From positions 248,001 to 312,000 of the forward strand of contig PCDI01000001.1 in NCBI GenBank assembly GCA_002778195.1: DNA of 64,000 nt. The letters run 5' to 3'. The notes beneath the pieces are model-generated. The model saw only the letters and a program-made list of their open reading frames with translations. It searched no databases and was not told the origin of the DNA. Each line of letters starts with the position of its first letter. Positions within the stretch are counted from its first letter, which is position 1. The translations under genes and the position numbers were made by a program. This DNA comes from Raffaelea ambrosiae (taxonomy: Eukaryota; Ascomycota; Sordariomycetes; Ophiostomatales; Ophiostomataceae). Below are positions 34,189-45,110 of this stretch, piece after piece.

Positions 34189-36829
34189 AATGTCTGTGGA
34201 GAGGTAGATGGGGGATCGCAAAGGCTCGAGATAGGGCTGTCGCCAAGCAGAGCTATGCAAGCTGTGTGCTTATGTTCTTAGGCGAGGCAAAGCGTGGGAA
34301 GTTTGTTCTGAGGCTGGATCTTGTTGGAGAAAAGGGATCAAGAAACAAGAGGCAGAATCGAGAAACAAAACAAAAAGAAAGAGCACCGGAGCCAATAATG
34401 GGGAGACACAGCGGCAATAATGACAGAGAAAAGACCGACAATGAGTGAGTACTTGCTCTATTCAGACTAGTTAACTAGCGACTAGGGGACCCGAGTGAGG
34501 AGGGGGTGAAATTGGCTCGCTTGACCAGGGGGGCCACCCACTCACTTATTTGGTTGATGGCACATTAATACAGCGAACTGGGGCCACCCTTTCCAAGCAT
34601 AAATCTTAATAGCCAGCGTCTAGGTGCTTGCCTAATTGCACGCCCGCCTGTGAGCTGGGGGGGCTCTTGGGGTGGTCTTTGGAAGGGTCTTGGATTCTTT
34701 GGCATAGGAGAGGGTCGGCAGGCCTGAGCCCGGGTTGCCCGTTGGCCAATGGCAAAGCTTGGGCCGCCAGGGACGGACCAGAAGGCTGGTACTTACAACG
34801 GCACCTGGCCAAGGTGCAAGCAGATGTACCCGTCTTACAGTATACCTCAACGAGATACCTACTATGTACACAAGATACTTACACCAGGTACGAGTACTCA
34901 CATACACCAACACACACGCACACACACACAATAAGAGAGGCCTTCTCTGGGTGCAACATAACACAGCAGGCGATCGGCAAATCTCACTTTTTCTCCCCTC
35001 CCTTTCATGTTGTTCGTTTGTGCGTTTCTGTGTGTTTCTTTGTTGCGGTTTTTTGTTTCTTCGCTTCTTTCCTACTACATAGTAATGTAGTTCACTGACG
35101 CCATCTCCCATGCTCCGGCTCTGCTAATTTGGTTCAGCCGTCGGAGATCTCGGATCATAACAAGAATGCGCGCCGGCTCTGTCCTGCAGGCCAACTGCCC
35201 TGGCTTACGAGGCCCGGCTGCCTGAGATATAGAAGAGGATGCAAGATGATACCGACGTACCGACATCAAAGCCGCAACGGCGGTCCAGTTGTCAGGAAAC
35301 CCTGGGACTTGCCGTTTCATAGTTTCGTGGTGCTTGGAAGCCAGGTCTAGGCTTGCCGGCATAGTAAGATTCTAGAAGATATCGCACTCGCTCTCGTTCG
35401 AGCTCGCCCACTCACAGCACACGCCCAGTCCACCAGCCCTCACTTGCAGACCAAATCTCCACGCCAGGCCCACTATCCGGGCTGTGCCCAGAACCGTTGA
35501 AGCGCAGTCGGCGTGGGATGGCCGCCGTCAACATCGCCTCCAGTGATACTCAAATGGCAAGACTCACGAAAACCTACACCGTATCTTGCTTCCATCGTAA
35601 CATCAGTCGCACAGATAATTCCACCAACTACGGTGTAATTACCTCGTGCCGTGAATCACTCCACAAAACAGGCACGGCACATGGAGCACCCGGGCATGCT
35701 CCCCAGAAAATCGTGATGTAATGGAGCGGGTGCGGCACAGGCTGCGGCACGGGGTGCATTGAGGTCGCCCGCCCAGCAAGCGAGCCACTGTGACGATGGC
35801 TGCTGTCATACACAGTCACTGGTGGGTGAACGCGTACTATAACACCACAAGGGCACAGATCGGGAAGGAGCGTTGCTCTCACATGCGACGGCAGGATGCG
35901 GTCTCGCACATTACACCGTATGTACTCGTAGTACGATACATACCTCTCGCCCCTAGCTATTACAGGGTAGGTCACCAACGGAGCCGCCCTTTCGCCCTCG
36001 CTCCTTCTCTCTGTATCTTACTCGTACTCGTATCGCAGCTTCCCCTGCAGTTCTAGCCGTTCCTTCCCACCTCAGTAATTTGTTTCGCCGAGCCACACTA
36101 TCTAGTCCACACTATCTAGTTATCTGATTGTCTGTGCATGCAAGATATCTGCATCTTGAGCTGCATTTTTCTCTTTCGCATCTTCTGCCCTCCTTCGTTT
36201 CATGCTATCCTGCTCGTCCCGACTGGCATCCGGATTCGCTCCGGCGGGTCCACCTGCAGCCATATTTTTGCTGGGTCGGGTTGTTCATCGCCCCCGACAG
36301 TTGAGTCCACCGTATTAGACCGAAGTGGGCTTGGTGTGTGCTGTTTGTCTTCGCAGATGGTTCAACTAGCACCCCCCTGGTGACTCTTTTTGCTGGGGTT
36401 TCTCCTGGGGCGCCATCGGCCCGTCCTGCTCACCCAACCCAAGCCTGTGAAATCGACAAAGTGACCCTGACCAAGTTTTCTGGCGGTGTTGGCCAATTCC
36501 ATTTGCTGAAATTTTGAAGATCCAATTTGCCAACCGTTGTGGTCTGCTCTTCGCTCCTTGCTCCTCGATCTTCACACCTTCTTTTCCCCACCTTGGCTTG
36601 GCTTCGTGCTCTCTTTTTCGCTTTGCTTTCCCTTATTTTGCTCCGTATCCCTTTCGCATAGTCGCCGCGTCGCACGTCCACCGGCCTGGATACAGACGGC
36701 TGTGTAGTTTATCGCTCGCATCTGTCGCGACACAATCCGACAAATAGTATTACCGTGTCAGCCACAAACGAAACCCGAACCTCGCCTCGCCACTCTCTCC
36801 CTGACGCCCGCTCTGTCCCTCCGCTCACC
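34189..36829. other. Intergenic stretch with dispersed TAC motifs
   Basis: No gene is supported across these 2.6 kb. They contain TACGAGTA copies (34889, 35923, 36019, 36025), ACTATGTA copies (34861, 35076), a CA-rich microsatellite near 34908-34931, and a pyrimidine-rich stretch from about 36,500 that is probably the promoter and leader of the MFS gene at 36830. Confidence 0.55.
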
Positions 36830-38884
36830 ATGGGATTGGGCATTCTCGAGGACCGGGTTCTGGACCACGTGCCCGGTATGTTGATGACTGAACGACAGCG
36901 ACAGACATGTCGGCGTATATTGCAGCGCGGTGGCACAAATTAGCCGAACTAACATGGCCTCCCTTTTCCAGGCACCACGCGGTACTTTGACGACCCGTCG
37001 CGACCACAGACGGCCCGCGAAGGCCACACCGGCCTCAAGTGCGACAACAGCGGCAAGGTGCCCATCATCCTCGTGCCGCAGCCTTCTGATGACCCCAATG
37101 ACCCGCTTAACTGGCCGCTCTGGAAGCGCGACCTGATCTGCTTCATCCTGTCCATCACCGCCATCTTCGCGACCGCCCTCGGTCCCATCCTGGCTGCCAA
37201 CACCCTCACCCTGTCGCTGTACATGCGCGTCGACTTCACCAAGATCGCCCTGCTGACCGGCTACTTCTTGCTCGGCGTGGGCTTCGCCGGCACCTTTTTC
37301 GTGCCGTCCAGTCGCATCTGGGGCAAGCGCCATGCCTTTGTCCTCGGCACCTGCATCCTCATTGCCAGCAGCGCCTGGGGCGGCGCCACCGACCGGAACT
37401 ACACCAGTTTGCTCTGGTCCCGTATTATCCAGGGTGTCGGCTGCGCACCCTTCGAGGCGCTCGTCAATGCCGCTGTCGGTGACTTGTATTTTGTCCATGT
37501 AAGATACCCACAGGAGTCCCCCCCCCCTCCAAGACCCGCTCGTGTTTCTCCTTTCGTTGTCTAACTGCTGTGTAGCAACGCGGTAAGCGCATGGCCTTCA
37601 CCAACTTGGCAGTCTTCGGCGGCTCGTTTTTCACGCCTATCGTGGTCGGCAAGATCACCCATACCATCAAATGGTGGTGGACCTTCTACCTTGTCTCCAT
37701 CTTCTGCGCGGCCTGCCTCCCAGCTATCATCTTCCTGTGCCCCGAGACCGCTTACCGCCGCGACGCCAGCTTGAACACGGACATGGTCGACACTGACGAG
37801 TCGGCTGACCTGCAAGAGAAGGGCCAGTCACAGCCAGACCAATCGCCCAACCAGCGGGGCTCGTCGGGCAACGACGAAGAGAAAGCCTCCACCCCCGTGA
37901 ACGACAGCAAAGACCCGAACTCCACAGTTGCGGGGGCTGCAGCGGCGCTGCATTTGTCGTCAGCCGGAGCTATTCCCAAAGTAACCTACTGGCAGAGCCT
38001 GGCGCTCTTCAATGGACGCAAGACGGACGAGAACTTTTTCAAGCTGCTGCTGCGGCCGTTTGTGCTGTTCCTGCAGCCGGCGTTCCTTTGGGCCAGCTTG
38101 ACGCAGGGCACGCTGATCGGATGGACCGTATTTATTGGTGTCATCCTGGCGCAATTCTTTCTGGGTTATCCTCTGTGGTGGGATGAGGTCAAGACGGGCT
38201 ATGCCTACACCGGCGCTTTTCTAGGTGCTATCCTGGGCTTTTTGATCTCGGGCATCCTGGCCGACTGGAGCGCCAAGGTGATGACCAGGAGAAACAAGGG
38301 CATCTACGAGCCCGAGTTCCGCCTGGTGCTCGTGATCCCGCAGCTCGTCTTTGGCGTCATGGGCCTGTACGGCTTTGGCATCACTGTAGACCTGTTGTCG
38401 CAGAACAAGGTCCACTGGACAGTGCCGCTGATGTTCTTTGCCTTTGAGGTGTGTGGCATGGTTGTTGGCGCCGTTGCCAGCAGTTTGTACATTGTGGATG
38501 CATACCGTGAGTGGTCTCCCATCTCCCTCTATTCCTCTCGTCGCTTGATCTCGTTCCGTGATCACCTCGCTGACTTTAGCAGGCGACCTTGCCATTGAGG
38601 GCTTCACGTGTATGATCATCTTCAAGAACTTCTTTAGCTACGGCCTTACATACAAGGCATACGAGTGGCTGGTGGAGAACAACAGCAAGGGTCGGCCAGT
38701 GTTCAACGCCCTTGGTAGCGTGCAGCTGGTGGTTTGCCTGCTGGCCATCCCGATGTGTAAGTTCACTCTTGTAGATTCATCTGCAACGCAGGATCGGATT
38801 CTAACTGTAGTAGATATTTTTGGGAAGCGGAACCGCAGTTACTTCCATCGCCATGATCTACTCAAGATGTTTTATCTCAAATGA
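36830..38884 (+). CDS. MFS transporter, DHA1/Hol1-like
   Basis: Five exons, 36830-36875, 36972-37498, 37576-38506, 38583-38756 and 38814-38884, encode 582 residues. All four introns are canonical. The last one ends in tagtag, so two in-frame acceptors are possible (IPMYIFGK or IPMLDIFGK). The N-terminus HVPGTTRYFDDP and the segment DPNDPLNWPLWKRD are typical of a large fungal DHA1 subgroup. Other cues are RIIQGVGCAPFEALV (helix 5), RGKRMAF, a long central loop rich in Ser/Asp/Gln, and DAYRDLAIEGFTCMIIFKNF near the last helices. It is a plasma-membrane proton antiporter or polyamine/cation-type transporter by family; the substrate is unknown. It ends FHRHDLLKMFYLK and converges on the acid phosphatase gene. 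Confidence 0.92.
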
Positions 38885-39263
38885 CGTGTGGCAGCAGATC
38901 CGTCGGGCAGACCAGCTCTATTAATTGTGGGGGTTTTATCGGTTCTTTTAGAATTTATATCAAGCATCATCTGGCTTTGGAAAGAGAGCGATAGTTTTGG
39001 GTGTATCAAGGCGTTCTCCTCCTCTTTGTCATATTCAATCCGGGTAAAGATTCTTGTATTATCTTGCCATCTTAATGTAATGGACGTGGACATGTAGGCG
39101 TTTCCCTCAAATTACTTTAATTATCACTATCCTACGCACTTACAGAGAAGCTAAAGGGAATATTATCGCTAAATACAAAGCAAGCATACGCACAAACAAG
39201 CACGTGAACGCAGATCAATTTATTTGCTGCTCAGTTGTTTCTTATATTCATTGCCTCTGCCTC
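38885..39263. other. Convergent 3' intergenic stretch
   Basis: These 379 AT-rich bases lie between two converging genes and presumably hold both 3' untranslated regions. Nothing else is seen. Confidence 0.6.
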
Positions 39264-40932
39264 TTAGTGGCCGTTGGCGGCCTTGCCGGCAGCAGCGACG
39301 CTTTTCTTGACGACACGGAGGCCAGCAGCAAGCATGACCAGAGCCTCAAAGCCAAGGACGACGACGAGCGTCACGAGCGCGCCAATAACGCCGGCCACGG
39401 CACGACTGACGCCGTTGCTGTGCTTGGTCGTGCCGGTCGAGCTGGTGGTGCTGCTGTTGCCGCTCGAGGCCGTGCCGAGCTCGATGGGGTCGCAGATGCC
39501 GGTAGTGTTACCGCAGGCCTGGCACCACGAGATGGTGTCGCCAATGGCAAACTTGGACATCTCGTCCTGGAAGGTGGCCCAGGGGACGAGCTCGTCGGAG
39601 CGGCCAAAGAGCGGGTACGCCGTGAGGCCGTCATTGAGGCCGGCGGAGCCATTGGAGAAGAGGAAACGCACGCTCAAGTCATCCGGGCTGATGGTGGTGT
39701 TGCCGATGGTGGCGTTGGTGACGAGCTCAAAGACGATGGCCGAGGCGTAGTCGACCACGCCGTAGAAGTCAGTGCTGGCAGCGGTGACGTTGGCGAGGCC
39801 GAAGAAGCTCATGAAAGAAGCATAGGCGCCAAACTGGATGCCGAGACGGGTGGTGGATGCCTTGCTGGGCGCGGCCTGGGCGGTGGTGTTGAGGCTGTCA
39901 AGGATCTGGGCGGCGAGAACGGAGCCGGAGATGGCGCGGATGGGCTCCGAGGCGTTGTAGGCGAGGCCCCATTCGTGCTGGTCGGCACGGGTGCGGAGCT
40001 GGAAGAGGGTCTCGTTGGTGAGCAGGTCCTCGCCAAAGAGCGTGGAGTTGTGGATTTCTGAGACATGGATGTAGTCCCAGACTGTGTGTGAGCGGTTAGC
40101 ATGAGTGAGGACGATGAGACATGGGTAGGGGATGTAGGGATACAGGGATGTAAAATAGTTTAGATGAGATAAGATGAGATACGCAGGTGAGACATGGACG
40201 TTAAATTGTGGTGCTACAGAAGAACAAAGGAACATAAAAAGAAGAAAGAAAGGAGGAGAGACAGTGAATGAGACGCAAATACTCACTTGTGTAGGCATTC
40301 TTGAAGCTGGTGGCACTGTCACTGAAGACAGTGTTCAGGGACGGCTCGAGGCTCTTGTAGAACGCATTGGTGCTGTTCAGGGTGGCCAGGTACTCGGCGC
40401 TGGTGAAGTAGTTGTTGCTGCTGACGACGGCATTGCCGCAGCCGCTGCTGCCCTGAAGCCAGCCGCTGTTCTCGCTGTTGGTGCTGCTGGCGGTGCTGCC
40501 GGAGCTGGTGACGGCGCTGATGGGGATGTACTGGTAGCCGCCGAGGGGCGCCTCGGTGACGGTGCCGTTGCCCAGGGTCTGCTGGGCGAGGGTGCCGGCG
40601 GGAGGGTAGAGGCCTTGGAGGAAGACGCTGGCGGATGCCTGCAGGACCGTATCGACGGGCGAGCTGACGCTGAGCTGAGACGCAAGCACGATGTCGGTAT
40701 GGACGGAGGGGATGCGGTTGGAGGCGTTGGCGGAGACGTAGCGGTCCCGGAAGTAGATGCCGGAGGCGTAGACCTCCTGGGCGCCGAGCGCAGTCAGCGT
40801 AGTGGGCGGCAGGGACTTGGAGGTGCGGTCGCCGTGGCGGTGGAAGACGTAGATGCCGAGGACGGACTCGTCGGCGCCGGCAGTCGCCAGGAGACCGGCG
40901 GTGGCGGCGGCGAGGAGGAGGGAGCGGGCCAT
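39264..40932 (-). CDS. Histidine acid phosphatase, membrane-anchored
   Basis: Two minus-strand exons, 40932-40287 and 40081-39264, encode 487 residues. The 205-nt intron (gtgagt...cacacag) is the second longest in the window and joins NAYT to IWDYIHVSE. A signal peptide occupies residues 1-20, followed by FHRHGDRT with catalytic His33 in RHGDRT (32-37), the hallmark of histidine acid phosphatases. The C-terminal half carries many N-x-S/T sites, a VDYASAIVFEL segment, a WCQACGNTTGIC cysteine cluster, a Ser/Thr stalk and a transmembrane helix near residues 450-475 with a short basic tail. I see no HD dipeptide where the family's usual proton donor would be; the YASA..FEL version occurs in a fungal subgroup as I recall. 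It is probably a surface or vacuolar phosphomonoesterase. Confidence 0.88.
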
Positions 40933-41150
40933 GATGGGGCTGGGTGAGAATATGGGATGGGGTGCGTAGTAGCAGTATTCAGGAAGACGGGAAGATGGCA
41001 ATACAAAGGCACTACGAGGGATCGGCAATCAGCGTCAGCCAGACAGACAACAGCAAGATACACTGCAGAGAACCGGATTGAGGCTCGGTCAGGCGAGACA
41101 GAGACGGCGCAGATGAGAAAAATTAAAGAGAGGAGAAGAAGAAGGGAGAT

Positions 41151-41166
41151 GGGGGGGGGGGGGGGG
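41151..41166. repeat. Poly-G run, 16 bases
   Basis: An uninterrupted G16 tract upstream of the acid phosphatase gene. On the coding strand of that gene it reads as C16. Confidence 0.95.
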
Positions 41167-41340
41167 AAGTGCGAGATGATCCAGAGATAAGACAGTAAAA
41201 AGTATTAGTGTGTTAACCCAGCTCGCGGCCAGACACTGGGAGCCTTCCCAAGGGTGCCCGCGCAAGCCAGGGTTTGCCCAGGGTTGTCTACGAGTGGTGC
41301 TGGCTGGGCATTGTAAGATGCATGTATGTATGACTCTTGA

Positions 41341-41370
41341 TTCGTCCTGGCTCGTCCTGGCTCGTCCTCG
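41341..41370. repeat. Three-unit 10-bp tandem repeat
   Basis: Three consecutive units of the type CTCGTCCTGG, the first and last each with one mismatch, lie in non-coding sequence. Confidence 0.7.
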
Positions 41371-43175
41371 CCCTGGCCTACTCTCACGGCGTTTACGACA
41401 GTATTGCATCGTCCCGTGAAATAGCGTGGAGCTAGCGACTGGCGAACTGCTCGAATGCGACATGGGCTACATGGAGGGGAGTGATTGCAACGGTGGAGTG
41501 GTGTGAGGGCAGGGAAAAAAAGGGAAAACGACCGAGAGCTACGAGATCGGGAAGAGGAGAGGACGGGCAGGAAGAACAGCTCTCACGAGCTAAAAACAAG
41601 AAGAAGACGGGAAAGGACTGAAAAGGACTGAAAACCGGGCGAGTTCTCAAACCAGGTAACCGCATTCGCAGACTCTCCACTTTTTAAAAATGCGGCATCT
41701 TGGCCAGTGATAGCAGCGCGATAGAGTTTTTTGGACGGGGAAGCTAGAAGAAAAGCGAGAGAAGAAGAGTGGTTTAGGTGTGGGCCGTGGTCTGAAGTGG
41801 TGGTTCTGGTGGGGAAGGAATTGGGAAATTCAGAGCTCCACCAACACTAAAGGTGCGCGTGCGCAGACTTTCCTCGTTCTCTTGTCTTCTAGGTTTTGCC
41901 AGGACCATGCCAACGAACACATAGTACTGTGTCGTTCCATGTGCTCTGCATGCGCAAAGACATCAGCAGAGTGGCGATCACGTCCCCATCCGTGGTTCTG
42001 GGAACCGAGACCGTCCACCAGATGCCTGGCAAATGCCGCGGGCCAGCTTGTTCACGATGCCAATTATAAGAGCTCTAGCCTGGAAAGCACCCGGAGAACG
42101 GCGTGGCTCCAGAGAGGGCCCCATGGCATCTGCCAGCACATCTCCGCATCTCCGTGGCCGTCACCGGAAGCCTACATTTCCGGGAGGGCTCTCTGCTGAA
42201 GCTATCTTCTTCGTCTTCTTCTTCTTCTTCTTTTGATGTGTGTGCTTATTTTCTTCTGCAGTTCCACACCTTCTTTCTTTCTTTCTTGCTGCTAGATAGC
42301 CCGGTGCCTCCTATCCTTCTAAGTCATGCTTATTTGCCTCTCCCACGCCACTTCTATCTCGCCCAGCCATCTGTTACCGTGCCATCTCACCAATATTTCT
42401 CTCCAATATTGCTGCCGTGCCACCCTCCAGCCGGGGATGCTCGACCCTGACCTGCGGGCGAGACGGTCCACTCGCCCGCCCTATTGCACTCCCCCGCTTT
42501 GCCTGCGTCTTACAGGCGGCGTTGTAGCTTGGCCGGCGCTAGCTGCGCTTGCTGCTAGCTTTCCTTGCTACTCGTATGCTTGTTTTTGTCCGCACTCGAC
42601 CGCTCTGTTAGTGTGCACTCATCCGCAATTTGATAATCGTGGCTTGTCTCCGTTACCACTTGATTTCCTTGCCCATCAACGTTCTTTCCATTGCTTTTCC
42701 ACGGTTGCTCCCCCCAGCGGACGAGCTACTCGCCGATATCCGCTGCCGGCAGCCGAGCCGTATCCAGCATTGTCAAATGAGGACACTTCTACGGAGAAGC
42801 CACTGGTTTTGGGGAAGATCAGGGGACAAGACACAAAAGGAAATACAATGAAAATAAAGCACACGCGAATCTAGCCCTGTTTATAGAATTACTTAAAACC
42901 AAAACGAGTCGAAAGAAACCAGAAAGCAAAGGCGGAAACAACCCGACAATACTAATAGCCTACCCTGTAAAAAAAATAAGCATGTCTGCCCATTTGCCAA
43001 TCCTTTTCTCACCACAAACAGGCAAACCATGCCGCTCTCGGCTACCCCTCTTCCCCGGCATCCGTCCGATCGAGAGCGGACAAATGATGACAAATTGGGA
43101 CCATCATCAAGAAGGAACCGAAAATCAAATGCTTTGAACACGAGCTGTCAGACCAGACTACTTCTTTCCTTCTCT

Positions 43176-44449
43176 TCACAGCTTGGCATCGCCGCCCGCC
43201 GGCTTCCGTCCTGCCAAGTGCGGCTGCTCGCCGCCCAGTAAGAAGTCTGGATACTGCGTCACCTCGTCATTCCCGACTCCCATCGACGCCCCTTGCCGCC
43301 GCCACGCACCGCCGTCCACGACCAGCACATGCCCGTTGACGTTGTCGCCCGATGCACTCAGCAGAAACACGGTCGAGTCCGCAATGTCTCGCTTTGTGCC
43401 CCAGCGGCCGCTCGGGATCGCCGGCGCGCCAAACTTGTGGTGTGGTGGGATCACTTTGCCATCGGCGTCCCGCACCGCGTTAGCCGCCACGGCTTCCGGA
43501 TTCGACAGCCGCGACATGCCCTCCGTGCCCTCGATGGGCCCTGGGCTGATCACGTTGGCCGTCACGCCTCGCGGGCCGTACTCGAGAGCCACCGATGCCA
43601 CGATGCTGTCGACCCCTGCCTTGGCTGCAGCCACGTGTGCCTGCAGCGGCAGGCCGGTAAAGTGGAACGTGGCAGAGATGGCAATGAACTTGCCGCCAGG
43701 CGGCGAGTGGGCGGCATTAGGACTGATGTGCGTCTGTGCGGACTTGACCAAGTGGTCGATGGTAGCCTTGACGGTGTTGAAGGTACCAAGCGTGTCGATT
43801 TCAAGGACGGTGCGGAAGCCATTGGACGAGAGGCCGGCAATGGGGGCGACGAAGTTACCGGCGGCGCCAGCACTGGCGGGAGAAAATTAGCATACCGCTC
43901 TCCCCAACACGTCCCCCTATAGCATTCCCCTGCAGCTTCTGCTCTTTCTGCTTCTCCCTCTTGTCACCGCCGGCCGATCGCATCATTCACCTACATGACG
44001 TAGTCAATGCTGCCCAGCTCAGCAACACACCGGTCTGCGGCCTTTGTGAGATCCTCCACCTGATCACAGAGCCTTGTTAGCACGATCCTGCATTGTAAAT
44101 CACCTCTCTGAAAACCCTGTTGCACCTTGCAATCACCCACCTTCCGCACATCCACATTCCCAACGCCAATAACCTTGGCGCCCTTGCGCACCGTCGCAAT
44201 GTCCTGGGCCACCCGCTCCGTCTTCTCTGCATTGCGTCCGATGATGAAAGCGTTGGCTCCAAGATACACCAACGCCCGCGTCTGCGCGCTGCAGATGTCG
44301 CCAGCCCCCCCCGTCACGAACACAACACGGTCATCTATGTTGTCTAGTCAGCAATGCGTTTTCTTCCTTCCCCTTCATGCGGTTGATGCCGTACTGAAAA
44401 TGCCCTCCCGCCACACCGGACTGAGAAACTCGGAAGGATCAACACCCAT
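43176..44449 (-). CDS. sps19: Peroxisomal 2,4-dienoyl-CoA reductase
   Basis: Four minus-strand exons, 44449-44395, 44334-44141, 44059-43995 and 43872-43176, encode 336 residues; all introns (60, 81 and 122 nt) are canonical and in phase. The N-terminus LSPVWREGIFNDRVVFVTGG and the nucleotide loop TGGAGDIC (instead of the usual SDR GxxxGxG) are characteristic of dienoyl-CoA reductases. Also present are IIGRNAEKTERV, AGAAGNFVAP, and the FIAISATFHFTGLPLQAHVAAAKAGVD block carrying the active-site lysine. The last three residues are AKL, a good PTS1 peroxisomal signal. The enzyme reduces 2,4-dienoyl-CoA with NADPH so that polyunsaturated fatty acids can complete beta-oxidation. It is divergent from the Rad60-like gene. 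Confidence 0.93.
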
Positions 44450-45110
44450 GATTGCTGCGCAGTTGCCGTTGGAAGTAGAAGCCCGTTTCCTGTGAAGTCG
44501 TGCCCACAGAGTCGAAGCAACAGTGTAGGCAACTCAAGTCACAGAGTAGTAGGCTCCTCACTAGAAATTAGAAAACTGGGGTTTGCTGGCTCTTCCTTGT
44601 TCTGTTCCCAGGTTACCGCAGTTACCGCCGTGAAACGTGTTTTCTTTATCGCAGTCGGCTGCAGTACCATGTGAGAGGATGGAGCATCCGTTGGACAGAT
44701 AGATTCGCCGGCGGACCTCGCTTCATTCAACTTTGATGAGGAGGTGGTACTCATAGCCCGGCCAGATGCTAGGTGATCGACTAAGACGGGGGAGCTGCCA
44801 ATAGTGGGCATGTGCCTCGGCAGCCCCTGGGCACAAGCAACCCCATTTGTCTTAGTCAGCACACATTAGATAAGCGCTTCTTGCCCACTAAAGACCCCAC
44901 AACAGCCCCACGATTGGTTCAGCCTGGTCCCCGAGCCTGGCGATCCGCCCGTCGCGTCACTCACTATTTTTCTTTGTCAAGGCGGAAGCGAATGCGACAA
45001 CCAAGAACCTACGGCAGCTGCCGCACAGCAGCAAGCATATCCATTAGCCCCTCTCTTCCACCGACCTTAGCATCCCCATTCCCCCACAAACGCTGACCAC
45101 CCTGCTCACG
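44450..45110. promoter_or_regulatory. Divergent promoter region, sps19-like and Rad60-like genes
   Basis: These 661 bp lie between two divergent start codons. I see no further gene and no clear paired CGG or oleate-response element. Confidence 0.5.

Larger units (their letters stand above)
40933..43175. other. Gene-free stretch between phosphatase and reductase genes
   Basis: No gene is supported. The stretch contains a G16 run (41151-41166), a 10-bp tandem repeat (three units, 41341-41370), a CTT-rich tract near 42205-42235 and one TACGAGTA copy (42569). An open frame at 42326-42874 is low-complexity, lacks a recognisable domain, and is rejected. Confidence 0.55.

Noticed and set aside
39204..40061. 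A 285-codon plus-strand open frame over the acid phosphatase
   Set aside because: It is antisense to the phosphatase exon; its Gly/Ala/Asp-rich composition is typical of antisense frames in GC-rich DNA.
42326..42874. A 182-codon plus-strand open frame
   Set aside because: Low-complexity Leu/Pro/Ser/Cys content, no domain, no plausible splice partner.
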